A DNA stretch of 64,000 nt from Flavobacterium cupreum (GTDB lineage Bacteria > Bacteroidota > Bacteroidia > Flavobacteriales > Flavobacteriaceae). Location: the NCBI RefSeq assembly GCF_003996965.1, contig NZ_QWDM01000001.1:248001-312000 (forward strand), given 5' to 3'. The notes below the pieces were generated by a model, which did not search any database, was not told where the DNA came from, and saw only the letters and a program-made list of their open reading frames with translations. Below are positions 18,654 through 27,415 of the stretch, one piece after another; position 1 is the first letter of the stretch, and every line of letters starts with the position of its first letter. Made by a program: the position numbers and the translations under genes.

Positions 18654-19502
18654 CTAAATAGACGAATAGGCCATACCAGGGCTTACACCTCTGTACTTTT
18701 TATACAGTTTATTGAAATGACTCGCATCTGTAAAACCTAGTTTGGTTGCTATTTCATTGATGTTCAGGCGGCTGTTTTTGAGCAATTGATCTGCAGATTT
18801 CAGCTTAGTTTGTATAATGTGCTGCTGAATTGAAACATCACTGTGTTTCTTTACATAAATACTGATATAATTGGGTGACATTGCAAAATGATGTGCAATA
18901 TTTTCGATGCGCATTTTTTCTGCATCCAATGCATACAATCGCAGATAGCTCAATATCTGATTGAGTTTGTCCAGTTCTGTATTTCCGGGACAGTGCTCCC
19001 CATATTCGGTCGTCGAATGACTTCTGGCGAGCATCATCATTACTGCTCCAAAAAGTTCAATTACCAATTCACGGCTGTAGGCACAGGTTTTTGCAAATTC
19101 ACTTACTAAAATCTGCAGTAAATAGCTAAGATGTTTTTTATCCTCAGCCTCCGCTATTAAACTACCGCTTACCGAAGATGCGTTTTGCAGCAGGGTTTTG
19201 ATAACCTCCATCCATTTTGCCGTTTTATTTCCTTCTAATTTTTCGATAAAAAGCTGTTCCGTAAACTTGATAAATATAAAATGGGTTTTCTCTTCCAGGG
19301 TGAAATAATGGGAATCTTCAGGTCTTAATAAAAAAGCATCCCCTTCTTTATAAGAAAAAGATCCCTCATTCAAAAAATGGTTCCCGCTTCCCTTTTCAAC
19401 AAAAATAAATTCATAGCAATTATGTTTATGAACCGGAAATTCCCATCGATCAAGCTCCAGTCGAAAAACATTTAAAGAATGATAACTATTAAAACGTTTC
19501 AT
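18654..19502 (-). CDS. AraC-family transcriptional regulator with cupin sensor
   Basis: A 282-residue regulator. The N-terminal cupin domain (about 10-95) shows KHNCYEFIFVEKGSGNHFL and FLLRPEDSHYF; the C-terminal DNA-binding part (about 185-282) has two helix-turn-helix units, with MRIENIAHHFAMSPNYISIY and LNINEIATKLGFTDASHFNK followed by YKKYRGVSPG. It lies 163 bases before the deacetylase operon on the same strand, the likely target (inference). The small molecule it senses is unknown. Confidence 0.9.
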   Translation of the reverse strand: MKRFNSYHSLNVFRLELDRWEFPVHKHNCYEFIFVEKGSGNHFLNEGSFSYKEGDAFLLRPEDSHYFTLEEKTHFIFIKFTEQLFIEKLEGNKTAKWMEVIKTLLQNASSVSGSLIAEAEDKKHLSYLLQILVSEFAKTCAYSRELVIELFGAVMMMLARSHSTTEYGEHCPGNTELDKLNQILSYLRLYALDAEKMRIENIAHHFAMSPNYISIYVKKHSDVSIQQHIIQTKLKSADQLLKNSRLNINEIATKLGFTDASHFNKLYKKYRGVSPGMAYSSI

Positions 19503-19589
19503 AGTGTAATAAATTTTTACAAAATTATAATGAAATAATACAACACCACACCCTCGGGCTGTATTTGTTTTGTCATAAAATCAACTATT

Positions 19590-20291
19590 TTACTTCAGCA
19601 AAAATCTTCTCCTTACCGATACGGGAATCACATCTCCGTTGCTCATTTTCACGGTAGATACTTTTCTTGAGGCGATTTCATTTTTAGACACCAGGTGTGA
19701 ATTATGAACTCTTATAAAGTTATAGCCCTGCAACAGGTCTTCATAATATTTCATATTTTTAGATACGGTAAAAGACCTGTCCTTCAAAACGAACTCCGTA
19801 TAAGCGCTGTCTGCCTCGAGTCTGATGATATCTTCAATATTGACATAAAGCGTTTGATTTAAAACGGTAAGAGCCAGACGGGGCTTATCGACATTTCTGT
19901 TACTTAAAAAAAAATCAATCAGGACAAGGTTGGTTAATTTTTCTTTTGCCTTGTGTATTGCTTTTGCTAACTCCTCAGGATCCACTGGTTTTAAAATATA
20001 ATCCACCGCATTAAATTTAAAAGCTTTTATGGCGTGGGTGTCATAAGCTGTAGTGAAAATAATCGAAAAATTAATACACGGGATTTTTGACAATAATTCA
20101 AAACAATCTCCGTCGGCAAGCTGTACATCCATAAAAACAATATCTACACTGTTTTCTTTAAAAAAAGCAAGACTTTCAAAAATACTTGGGATTTTGGCGC
20201 AGATTTTAAAATCGGGCTCTAAAATAGAAATCATCTTTTCCAAAGCTGCCGCTGCCGCTACTTCATCTTCTATTATGGCTACGTTATACAT
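19590..20291 (-). CDS. LytTR-family response regulator
   Basis: A 233-residue regulator. The receiver domain (about 1-120) has the phosphoacceptor Asp in DIVFMDVQLADG, a conserved Thr in FTTAYD and the Lys in YILKPVD. The LytTR DNA-binding domain (about 135-233) shows YVNIEDIIRLEADSAYTEFV and FIRVHNSHLVSKNEI. LytTR domains bind paired direct repeats about 21 bp apart. Its gene overlaps the 3' end of the TPR histidine kinase gene by 8 bases, so the two are a two-component pair. Confidence 0.94.
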   Translation of the reverse strand: MYNVAIIEDEVAAAAALEKMISILEPDFKICAKIPSIFESLAFFKENSVDIVFMDVQLADGDCFELLSKIPCINFSIIFTTAYDTHAIKAFKFNAVDYILKPVDPEELAKAIHKAKEKLTNLVLIDFFLSNRNVDKPRLALTVLNQTLYVNIEDIIRLEADSAYTEFVLKDRSFTVSKNMKYYEDLLQGYNFIRVHNSHLVSKNEIASRKVSTVKMSNGDVIPVSVRRRFLLK

Positions 20292-22140
20292 TTTTTACAG
20301 TGTATTTAAATTCAATTTTAGTGCCTTCAAATTCAGGTCTTGACAAGATGGTAAAACTATTCAGATCATTGGCATTGTGTATCGAAAGCCGGGCTTTAAA
20401 TATCGCTGTCGAATGTAATTTATCATCTTTAACCGCCTTACAGCCAATACCGTTATCCGTAATACGAAAACCAATTTTTTTCTTAGAAACAGTAAAAATT
20501 TCTATTTTAAGAATTCCAAATTCCTTAAGTCCTTTAAAACCACTTTCAATGGCATTTTCTACAAAAGGCTGCAGTAATAACGGTGGTATTAAGATGCTGT
20601 CAATTTCGACATCTCCGCATTCTATAAAAAAGTCAAATTTTGATTTAAACCTCATTTTCTGGACTGCTATATAATTTTTCAGCGCATCAAGATCCTCTTC
20701 CAAAGTGATATAATCTTTTTGGGTAAAATCAAAATTTTGCCGGATCAGTTTTGCGAATTTTGCCACATAGGAAGCCGACTCTAAAATATTGTTATCCATC
20801 ATTGAATTCTGAATGGCTACAAGCGCATTAAATATAAAATGCGGATTCATCTGAGACCGCAGCACTTTTTGTTCGAGCTGCAAAGCGGTCTGCTCCTGCC
20901 GCAATATATTTTTACGGTAATATCCATATAAAATAAGAGCAACCAATAAGAGTAGTACAAATACAATGATGCGTTCACTCTTGAACAGTTCCTTTTCTAG
21001 CTGGTTGTTATCTTTTAAAAGTCGGATCGCCTCTCCCTGAAATTTAATTTTTGCCTGCTGTGTGGTTTTATCAACCAAATCCTGTTTCTCTAAAAACTGA
21101 ACGCTCTTTAACTCTTTTAGCTCTAATTTGCGATAATACAAAGCACTATCGTGTACTGATTTTTTTTCATGGCACTCCGAAAGAATACCATACAGGCTTT
21201 CCTGGTCATTTAGAAAATAGCTATTACCTGAATAATATTTCAAAGCTTTTTTTCCATAATAAAGTGCACTGTCGATTGCGTTTCTTCTAATAAAAACCAA
21301 TGCCATCCTTTTATTTATAGTCGCCTTTAGCCCTAACAAATCTGTATTTAATACGTAGCCGGTCCCTGCATATTTTTTTGCCTTCTTTAAGTAAAAATAA
21401 GCACTGTCATAATTTTTCAAATCAGTAAATACAGCTGCAATGTTGTTATAAGTGGCAGCATGTAAACTAAATTTCTTATGCAGATCGTCATTTATAATGG
21501 ATTTTTTAAAATACTTCAGCGCTTCCTGTGGTTTTTTCTGCCGCCGCAATATTCTTCCCAGTTGATTGTAGACTTTTGATAAATTGACATTGTATTTAAT
21601 CTTCTTGGAATGCTGAATTGTTTTCCTCAGATACTCTTTTGCTTTTTCATAAAAATCTAAATTGTTATAATATTTGGCCGTCTGAAGATAGCTGTCTGAT
21701 AACTCTTTTGAAGAAGGTGACCATTTTTCGAGTTCCAGATTGTTTTGCAGGATTATTTCCAGTGCCATTACTATTTTATCACGCTTGAAATAATATTCGG
21801 CATTGATCATATTAACGATCCCTTTTTCGGGATAACACCGCTCACCATTACAGATGGTAAGTGCCTTATTCATTTCTGCCGCAGCCTGATTGTCAAATCT
21901 CCTCGAGGCCATAAATTCTGCCGATTTTGCGTAAACCACCTGCCCTCTTTTCGGAAAGCCTGTGTTTCTCCTTTTGAGCAGTTCAAGCTGCGCTTTACAC
22001 CAGGAATATCTATCCTTCTGATGTCCCTCGATTATACTGTCAATGGAATCAAAATTTAAATCAGACTGTCCGTAGCCCTTTCCGGGGAGGAAAAAGACTA
22101 AAGTAAAAAACAGAAAAAAAACAGAGTAGCTTTTTATCAT
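20284..22140 (-). CDS. TPR-containing LytS-type sensor histidine kinase
   Basis: A 618-residue kinase with a signal peptide (about 1-24), a periplasmic helical region of about six TPR repeats (about 60-370), one membrane helix (about 393-412, RIIVFVLLLLVALILYGYYR), a coiled segment, then the His-kinase domain with LRSQMNPHFIFNALVAIQNS (phospho-His in NPHF) and the ATPase part LLLQPFVENAIESGFKG and RITDNGIGC. The periplasmic TPRs probably sense a protein or peptide ligand. It is translationally coupled to the LytTR regulator. Confidence 0.92.
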   Translation of the reverse strand: MIKSYSVFFLFFTLVFFLPGKGYGQSDLNFDSIDSIIEGHQKDRYSWCKAQLELLKRRNTGFPKRGQVVYAKSAEFMASRRFDNQAAAEMNKALTICNGERCYPEKGIVNMINAEYYFKRDKIVMALEIILQNNLELEKWSPSSKELSDSYLQTAKYYNNLDFYEKAKEYLRKTIQHSKKIKYNVNLSKVYNQLGRILRRQKKPQEALKYFKKSIINDDLHKKFSLHAATYNNIAAVFTDLKNYDSAYFYLKKAKKYAGTGYVLNTDLLGLKATINKRMALVFIRRNAIDSALYYGKKALKYYSGNSYFLNDQESLYGILSECHEKKSVHDSALYYRKLELKELKSVQFLEKQDLVDKTTQQAKIKFQGEAIRLLKDNNQLEKELFKSERIIVFVLLLLVALILYGYYRKNILRQEQTALQLEQKVLRSQMNPHFIFNALVAIQNSMMDNNILESASYVAKFAKLIRQNFDFTQKDYITLEEDLDALKNYIAVQKMRFKSKFDFFIECGDVEIDSILIPPLLLQPFVENAIESGFKGLKEFGILKIEIFTVSKKKIGFRITDNGIGCKAVKDDKLHSTAIFKARLSIHNANDLNSFTILSRPEFEGTKIEFKYTVKNV

Positions 22141-22900
22141 ATCCGAAATGCTGGTTTTTATTAAAAAATCTTACTTTTTAATCCTAAAAAACTAACGGTT
22201 ACCAATTTAAAACAACAGAATACCAAATCTCAATTTGTGTGTTTTGCATTGGTTTATCCGCTGTACAACCCTTACCCATCAGCACCGTGCTGGCATAATG
22301 GAGATCTAAAAAGGCAGGAATAAAGGAAAATATCTTTTCAGTATATTTTTTTGCAAAGAAACCACCAAATAAATATTTAATCCCAAACAATTAATAACTG
22401 GAACGTTTCAGTTTATAACTGAACATTCTGTTTGTATAATTGGAAAAATTTTAATGTGATCTTTTAGAAGGATTTCTGCATTTTGGCTGCATTTTATAGA
22501 TTAAATCCAAAAGCTGAAGGGTTTATTTCGAAGATTTGAGGTTCCGGTACTGCTATACCAGAGTTAAAATCATTATCATAAATAATAAAGAGGATACCTC
22601 TTATGCAATGCTGACTTGTAAGAATACCACAACTTACTTATACACCAGTACATAAAGAGAATCCTCCTTAAAAAGACCTTACTGCTATCACCAAAAGCAA
22701 GGTCACAATTACTATAATTAAAATATTTTTTTTCTCTGAACCACTTTGTATTTAAAAATTAGGGCTTATTCTATTAATCATTTCAAAATCACTCTGGAGA
22801 ATATAATTACCGTTCCTGTTATTCTTTGTATACGAAAAAACAGGTAAAAGGTTTTTTAGAAATACAGATAAAAGAATTATTACTAAAAGATTTTTATTTT
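22141..22900. other. 760-base AT-rich intergenic region
   Basis: Lies between the kinase start and the pseudo-receiver stop. It carries the 21-bp direct-repeat array at 22396-22445 and a short palindrome AAGAGG-ATA-CCTCTT (22588-22602). A 63-codon minus ORF at 22199-22390 looks non-coding. No RNA gene could be named with support, although a small RNA near 22530-22680 cannot be excluded. Confidence 0.45.
22396..22445. promoter_or_regulatory. 21-bp-period direct repeats, candidate LytTR site upstream of the TPR kinase
   Basis: The motif AACTGGAAC recurs as AACTGAACA and then AATTGGAAA at exact 21-base steps. Unit 1 continues GTTTCAGTTTAT, close to the repeats at 23377-23418. LytTR regulators bind two or more direct repeats one per two helical turns, so the spacing fits. 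The array is about 260 bases upstream of the kinase gene that belongs to the LytTR regulator. Confidence 0.45.
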
Positions 22901-23260
22901 TTACAACTCAACATAGGTGTAAAGAAAAATTTGGAAATCATTTATAAGTTCCTGTTTACTTCTCGAAGTATTCATTACATTAATGTCTGTAACACTTTCA
23001 AATTGATGCAGCAGTTGTTCATTAAAAGTACAAACGACCAGGGGCACTCCTCTTCTGTAAATTTTCATTAAATCAAATAAATTTTTCTCGGAATAAATCA
23101 CGAAAAAGGCCAGCAGGTATTCGTTTTGAAAGCTTTCTAAATCGAAAGTTGTATCAAATTTTTTAAATATTTTAAAGTCATATACTTCTCCAAACACTTT
23201 AGTTAAAAATCTTGAAAAACCATGCTGATTGTCATAAATCAATACTTTGTTATTTTCCAT
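22901..23260 (-). CDS. pseudo-receiver-like protein
   Basis: A 119-residue soluble protein. The order of strands and helices looks like a response-regulator receiver: VLIYDNQHGFSRFLTKVFGE at the start, LLAFFVIYSEKNLFDL where the phospho-Asp strand would be, then VPLVVCTFN and a final helix. The acidic pocket and phosphoacceptor Asp are missing (IYSEKN in place of a D-containing motif), and no output domain follows. It could be a phosphorylation-independent adaptor. A 21-bp direct repeat lies about 120 bases upstream. I do not recognise a named family. Confidence 0.6.
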   Translation of the reverse strand: MENNKVLIYDNQHGFSRFLTKVFGEVYDFKIFKKFDTTFDLESFQNEYLLAFFVIYSEKNLFDLMKIYRRGVPLVVCTFNEQLLHQFESVTDINVMNTSRSKQELINDFQIFLYTYVEL

Positions 23261-24119
23261 ATTATTAAAGTTTTTAAATTATTTTCTATTATCTGAAATT
23301 GTAAAAAAACAGCTTTTACAAACATTTTTGGTAAAGGTAAAGATGAACTTTCAAAGCATTGCTAACCAGGTAATATCTGGTCACTTTCAGTTTATATCCG
23401 GTTACTTTCAATTTATATTCGTATAAAAACATAACTCTTCAGAGACGAACAAACAAATGCCATATTCAAAAGAAAAAAACTTAACGCTGAGTCCCAAATA
23501 TTGACCAGGAATCTGCCTGTTACTGATACCCCCCAATATCAAAAAACAAGCAGAAAACCTGAGACAATAAAAATGAAAAAAAAGGAAATTATGCCATCGT
23601 CAATAAAACCAAACAAAAAACATCATTCTATTAATACCTAATAATTTAATTTCTCCAAAAACATAAACTTTCATTAGATTTTATAGCTATCCGGCATAAT
23701 TCCAATATTTAATCCTATCCTTTTTCTCCTTTTAAAAAAAGTAGTGCTTATCTGAAATTTATTTTTTTAGTGAATCAGCCAGTTGCATTTCTGCCGGCCC
23801 ATTCACTCGTTCATTATGTTGATGCGAAAGTACAATCGGATAAAGTTAATTTCCAAAACCGATTTATAACTGTAGGGTTTTAATTGATATTCGTAAATTT
23901 CAGGGCCAAATTTTGGTTTTTTGACCCCGAATTTTAAATATTATCGTTTGGATTTTACAGCAAAAAAAATTCAAAATGGCCATTTTTAATGTCATTTGGA
24001 TTTGAAATACACAATCTGTTGATGCAATAAATAGTTCAATTAAATGTTTATATCAATTAGGCAGTAGCATATTTTGCTCTAATGCCTGATTGTTTTATTT
24101 ATTAATTATTAAGAGAATT
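23261..24119. other. 860-base AT-rich intergenic region
   Basis: Lies between divergent genes. The only clear structure is the pair of 21-bp direct repeats at 23377-23418. The rest is AT-rich with homopolymer runs and no recognisable ORF, tRNA or terminator. It may hold long leader sequences for the genes at both sides or decayed coding DNA. Confidence 0.45.
23377..23418. promoter_or_regulatory. pair of 21-bp direct repeats, candidate LytTR site
   Basis: Two adjacent units, CTGGTCACTTTCAGTTTATA(T) and CCGGTTACTTTCAATTTATA(T), agree at 18 of 21 positions with a period of exactly 21. The geometry fits a LytTR dimer site. It is about 120 bases upstream of the pseudo-receiver gene (minus strand) and about 700 upstream of the secreted-protein gene (plus strand). 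Confidence 0.5.
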
Positions 24120-24713
24120 ATGAAAAGTATATTGTTTTTAATTATAGTGACTGCTGTTTCCCTGCAGGGACAAGCGCAGGAACTGAATACTAAATTTAAG
24201 TCGATCCCCGCCAAGGAATCCCCTGTTAAAGAGGTCATTCCTCCCAAAGAAATTTCCCCAAAGGTCAATCCGCCCGCTGTTGTGGAAAAACCGGATCCGC
24301 TGAAGATTGATCCGAAAGAACTTTTTAAGGATACAAATCTTTATAAACCGGATTCCAATACCAATGAAATTGCTTACAGACGAAATCAGTATTTAGGAGG
24401 TTTCAGGACGAAATCATTTACGTCGACCGTCCGTTATCGTGATGCTGCTTTTGTAGACGGCGATAAAATCAAAGTTTATCTGAATGATAAGGTCATTGAA
24501 CCGGAAGTTGGTCTGGACGGGGAATTTAAAGGATTCAAAATAACTTTGGTGGAAGGCCTTAACAAAATAGACTTTGAAGCTTTGAATGAAGGATTTGCTT
24601 CCCCAAATACGGCTCAGTTTGAAGTGTTTGATGATAAAGGGGCTGTTATTTATTCAAGCCAGTGGAATGTGGGTACCGGATATAAAGCTACCATTTTACT
24701 GCTTAAGGAATAA
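24120..24713 (+). CDS. secreted protein with Pro-rich linker, unknown function
   Basis: A 197-residue exported protein. I start it at ATG 24120, which gives a signal peptide MKSILFLIIVTAVSLQGQAQ; the upstream in-frame ATG adds a poor lead. A Pro/Lys/Glu-rich linker (about 25-80, many P-P and K-P pairs) leads to a compact beta-rich domain (about 90-197) starting RRNQYLGGFRTKSFTSTVRY and ending GTGYKATILLLKE. No catalytic motif is seen. It may be a periplasmic or surface protein; I do not know the family name. It is alone between a long upstream region and a shared terminator. Confidence 0.7.
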   Translation: MKSILFLIIVTAVSLQGQAQELNTKFKSIPAKESPVKEVIPPKEISPKVNPPAVVEKPDPLKIDPKELFKDTNLYKPDSNTNEIAYRRNQYLGGFRTKSFTSTVRYRDAAFVDGDKIKVYLNDKVIEPEVGLDGEFKGFKITLVEGLNKIDFEALNEGFASPNTAQFEVFDDKGAVIYSSQWNVGTGYKATILLLKE

Positions 24714-24747
24714 AATTCAGTACATTAGTCGAGGCAATACTATTAAA

Positions 24748-24781
24748 AAAAGGGGAAGTGAAACAAATCACTTCCCCTTTT
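24748..24781. terminator. bidirectional terminator between convergent genes
   Basis: A 14-bp perfect stem (AAAAGGGGAAGTGA with its complement) and 6-base loop, flanked by A and T runs, so it works for both the secreted-protein gene (plus) and the META-domain gene (minus). Confidence 0.9.
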
Positions 24782-24801
24782 CTATACGCTTATTTTTAGC
24801 T

Positions 24802-25236
24802 TTATTTTGCCACTTTTTTAAATCTCATCATAGGAACATCTCCTTCAATTAAATTTAGCTTCCCGTCTTTATCTAGAGAATAGCTTGTAATTTTTTTCAT
24901 TTGCCTTAAAAATTGCTGCTCTCCGCCTCCGTCACAAAACATCATTGTTGCCGGGCCCGGTTCTCCAAAAGTCAGTGCTGTTCCGTTTAAGGTATAAGGG
25001 GCGCTGTACCCGTTACAGCCGTTATTTCCGAATACTTTAGTTTCTTTCTGATCAAAAGTAATTTGCGGTTTTTTATTTGGATATAATCCTTCAAAAGCAA
25101 TTCTTGGTCCGGAAATGTATTCCAGTTCCCAGGTTGTATCATAAAGACCGGCTGTACTTTTAGCCTCTTTTGATGCCATACAGGAATTAAGTAATAGAGT
25201 TGAAAATGAAACGATTGCGATTATGTAATTTCTCAT
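24802..25236 (-). CDS. META-domain (HslJ-like) lipoprotein
   Basis: A 144-residue lipoprotein with lipobox LLLNSC at about residues 14-19. The META domain (about 28-140) shows TTWELEYISG, then KPQITFDQKETKVFGNNGCN and LTFGEPGPATMMFCDGGGEQ, a usual pattern with two cysteines. HslJ-type proteins are linked to heat and antibiotic stress in other bacteria. It stands alone, ending at the shared terminator. Confidence 0.88.
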   Translation of the reverse strand: MRNYIIAIVSFSTLLLNSCMASKEAKSTAGLYDTTWELEYISGPRIAFEGLYPNKKPQITFDQKETKVFGNNGCNGYSAPYTLNGTALTFGEPGPATMMFCDGGGEQQFLRQMKKITSYSLDKDGKLNLIEGDVPMMRFKKVAK

Positions 25237-25746
25237 AAAGTCTGTTTTTTTGTTATTATTTTTTGTTATTTAAAGATTAAAGTTACTTATAAAATTATAA
25301 AAAGCATCCCTGTAAAAATAACTTTCTCAATATTCGTGCCTTATTTCACTGTTTATTCCTTCTTTCGATATTTAAATAGTGAAATATGCTGCAGACACTA
25401 TCGTGCACTTTTTTCCATCGCCAGAATTACCAAAATTTTATCATCTGGTTGTTTTGGCCTTTTGAAAATAAATTTTAAGTCACCCAAGCTATGTTTTTTT
25501 CTTTAGAAAAATATTTCACACTTACAATAAGGGTCGCGTAAAAATATAAGAAAAAAATTAATAAAAAAAAATAATCAAAATAGAATTAATTCATTTAGAA
25601 TGAATTAGCTTTAAACTAAATTAATTGAAAGACTAATTTGACCACAAAAACAGGTATTTCTACGTGCTTCCACAAGTAGCCAATACGGTAGATTTGTTAC
25701 ATATACTAAACAAAAACTATTACTAATCAATTTAATCAATTTTATT
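25237..25746. other. 510-base AT-rich intergenic region
   Basis: Between the divergent META-domain and tail-collar genes. It holds a palindrome TAATTCATT-TAG-AATGAATTA at 25587-25607, a possible operator, and the promoter box at 25689-25696. No gene is seen. Confidence 0.5.
25689..25696 (+). promoter_or_regulatory. candidate -7 box of the tail-collar gene
   Basis: TAGATTTG matches the Bacteroidota -7 consensus TAnnTTTG, about 50 bases upstream of the tail-collar start codon. The -33 element is not clear. Confidence 0.5.
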
Positions 25747-26301
25747 ATGGAAGAATTTTTAGGAGTTGTAAAACTTTTTGCAGGAAATTTCGCACCAAGA
25801 GGCTGGGCGCTTTGTAACGGACAAATAATGTCTATTGCTCAGAATAATGCTCTATTCGCAATTTTAGGTACTACTTACGGCGGAAATGGCCAAACTACAT
25901 TTGCATTACCAAATTTACAGGGATCTGTTGCTATTGGTGCAGGAAATGGTGGTGGTTCCAACTATGTGTTAGGTCAGGTTGCCGGTACGCCGACTGTTAG
26001 TCTTTTGACAAGTAATTTACCAGCTCACGTTCACGCCGGTCCTGCTACTTTAGCAGTAAGTAGTGCGAATTCAACTGATGCAGTACCTGTAGCGGGAGCT
26101 TCAATAGCTACACCCGGATCGATAGTTTCAAGAGCATTTGCCCCTACATTAGGTTTCACTACATCAACTCCGAACGTTAACCTTACAACAAGCATTGTGA
26201 CTGGTGCCACGGGTAATAACATACCGGTATCTATAATGCAGCCTTATGTGGCCTTAACGTACATTATTTGTCTTGAAGGTATTTTCCCTTCCAGAAACTA
26301 A
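25747..26301 (+). CDS. phage tail collar domain (MdpB-like) protein
   Basis: A 184-residue protein whose N-terminus MEEFLGVVKLFAGNFAPRGW, followed by ALCNGQIMSIAQNNALFAIL and GTTYGGNGQTTFALPNLQGS, is the tail-collar domain (PF07484) as found in microcystin-dependent protein MdpB. A middle Ala/Ser/Thr-rich part leads to the end VSIMQPYVALTYIICLEGIF. There is no signal peptide. Such genes are common in Bacteroidota outside prophages and their role is unclear; no other phage gene is near. The stop codon directly abuts the stop of the convergent methyltransferase-like gene. Confidence 0.88.
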   Translation: MEEFLGVVKLFAGNFAPRGWALCNGQIMSIAQNNALFAILGTTYGGNGQTTFALPNLQGSVAIGAGNGGGSNYVLGQVAGTPTVSLLTSNLPAHVHAGPATLAVSSANSTDAVPVAGASIATPGSIVSRAFAPTLGFTTSTPNVNLTTSIVTGATGNNIPVSIMQPYVALTYIICLEGIFPSRN

Positions 26302-27318
26302 TTAGTAAGCACTTTCTTTTACGTTATATGACCATTGTGGAATTTCACTAAAATCATATACTAACTGAATTTCAGAGTAAGCACTAAGATTATACAGGGA
26401 TACCACACAAAAAGGATTGGTGATATAGGATTCAGCAGTTTTTAACTCAATATCCCCGAATATCCTAAGTGCTGTAAAAATGCATACATCCGGATGATTA
26501 CTAAAATCGGCCGGCAGCTTATAAAAGCAGCTTTCAAATTTTGAACCGCTGTTGTAGCTGTCAAAATGTTCTTTGTTTATTGTAAATAATCTATCAACAA
26601 ATACATTGTCAGTATAGGGCTGCATATCATTGCGGCCCTTTACTTCCTTAGTGTTTTTGAGATATGGCTCATAAGCAAAAAAGGTATAGGCAAGATCAAT
26701 TCTTATTTCTTCGGGAATCAATATGGCATCAGAAGTCAATTGACTGAGAATATTTTTTGTAATGGCTACCTGAGGCTCACGGGTAAGTGCGTAGTGCATC
26801 GTTTCGGTAATGGCAAGGTCGATCACAAAATCTGTTGGTTTGGTATAGGTAATGGCGTTTGCTTCTATAAGTTGCAAATCATATTCCTCAAGACCGATAA
26901 CAGTTAAGAGATTGTGTACCGATGCTATGGATTCGGCATTGATGTCTACTAAAACAGCTTTAATTCTCTCTTTACCAAATAATGGAAGTAAAGGCAGAAT
27001 TAATGTTGCGTATGGGCCACATCCTGCATAAAGGATATTAATGCTTCTTTCCGGGAAATCCAGACATAATTTAGTTAAGGCCTGGTAAACTCCTTTTATA
27101 AAGAAAACGGTACGCAAATAATCATCAACACAGTCAGCAGCGCCTGAACTGGATAAAGCAACGCCACCTTTTATAAGAGTTTCATTAGTTTCCGAATTCT
27201 TAATCGTCGTCGTTTTTTTATAAAAAACAGAAAGCTGCTCCGCCCACTTTACATGCTCATTAACAGTGTCTGAGGCGATGATAGATTTAACAATAAATGT
27301 AAGTTCCTGTTTATACAT
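26302..27318 (-). CDS. SAM-dependent methyltransferase-like protein
   Basis: A 338-residue cytoplasmic protein. The central part has a class I methyltransferase fold: motif I as INILYAGCGPYATLILPLLP (about 95-115), an acidic end of strand 2 in IKAVLVDINAESI, and a motif IV-like FVIDLAITETMHYAL. The N-terminal about 90 residues (starting MYKQELTFIVKSI) and the C-terminal about 110 are not recognisable. The substrate is unknown. It converges on the tail-collar gene with no spacer; pairing with an MdpB-type gene may mean the collar protein or a related surface molecule is the target (inference). Confidence 0.7.
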   Translation of the reverse strand: MYKQELTFIVKSIIASDTVNEHVKWAEQLSVFYKKTTTIKNSETNETLIKGGVALSSSGAADCVDDYLRTVFFIKGVYQALTKLCLDFPERSINILYAGCGPYATLILPLLPLFGKERIKAVLVDINAESIASVHNLLTVIGLEEYDLQLIEANAITYTKPTDFVIDLAITETMHYALTREPQVAITKNILSQLTSDAILIPEEIRIDLAYTFFAYEPYLKNTKEVKGRNDMQPYTDNVFVDRLFTINKEHFDSYNSGSKFESCFYKLPADFSNHPDVCIFTALRIFGDIELKTAESYITNPFCVVSLYNLSAYSEIQLVYDFSEIPQWSYNVKESAY

Positions 27319-27415
27319 ACTTTACAACTTTAAGAATCTTTCTTTTTAAAGTTAGAAATATAAGTTAAAAATATAATGCAACAATACGATCAGATCAATT
27401 TAATCTCAATGAATT

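Noticed and set aside
22199..22390. 63-codon minus-strand ORF upstream of the kinase
   Set aside because: Poor composition, no recognisable motif or signal, lies in an AT-rich gap in the direction of the kinase promoter; most likely chance.
25747..26301. Prophage remnant
   Set aside because: The tail-collar domain is the only phage-like gene here; MdpB-type genes are common in Bacteroidota without a prophage.
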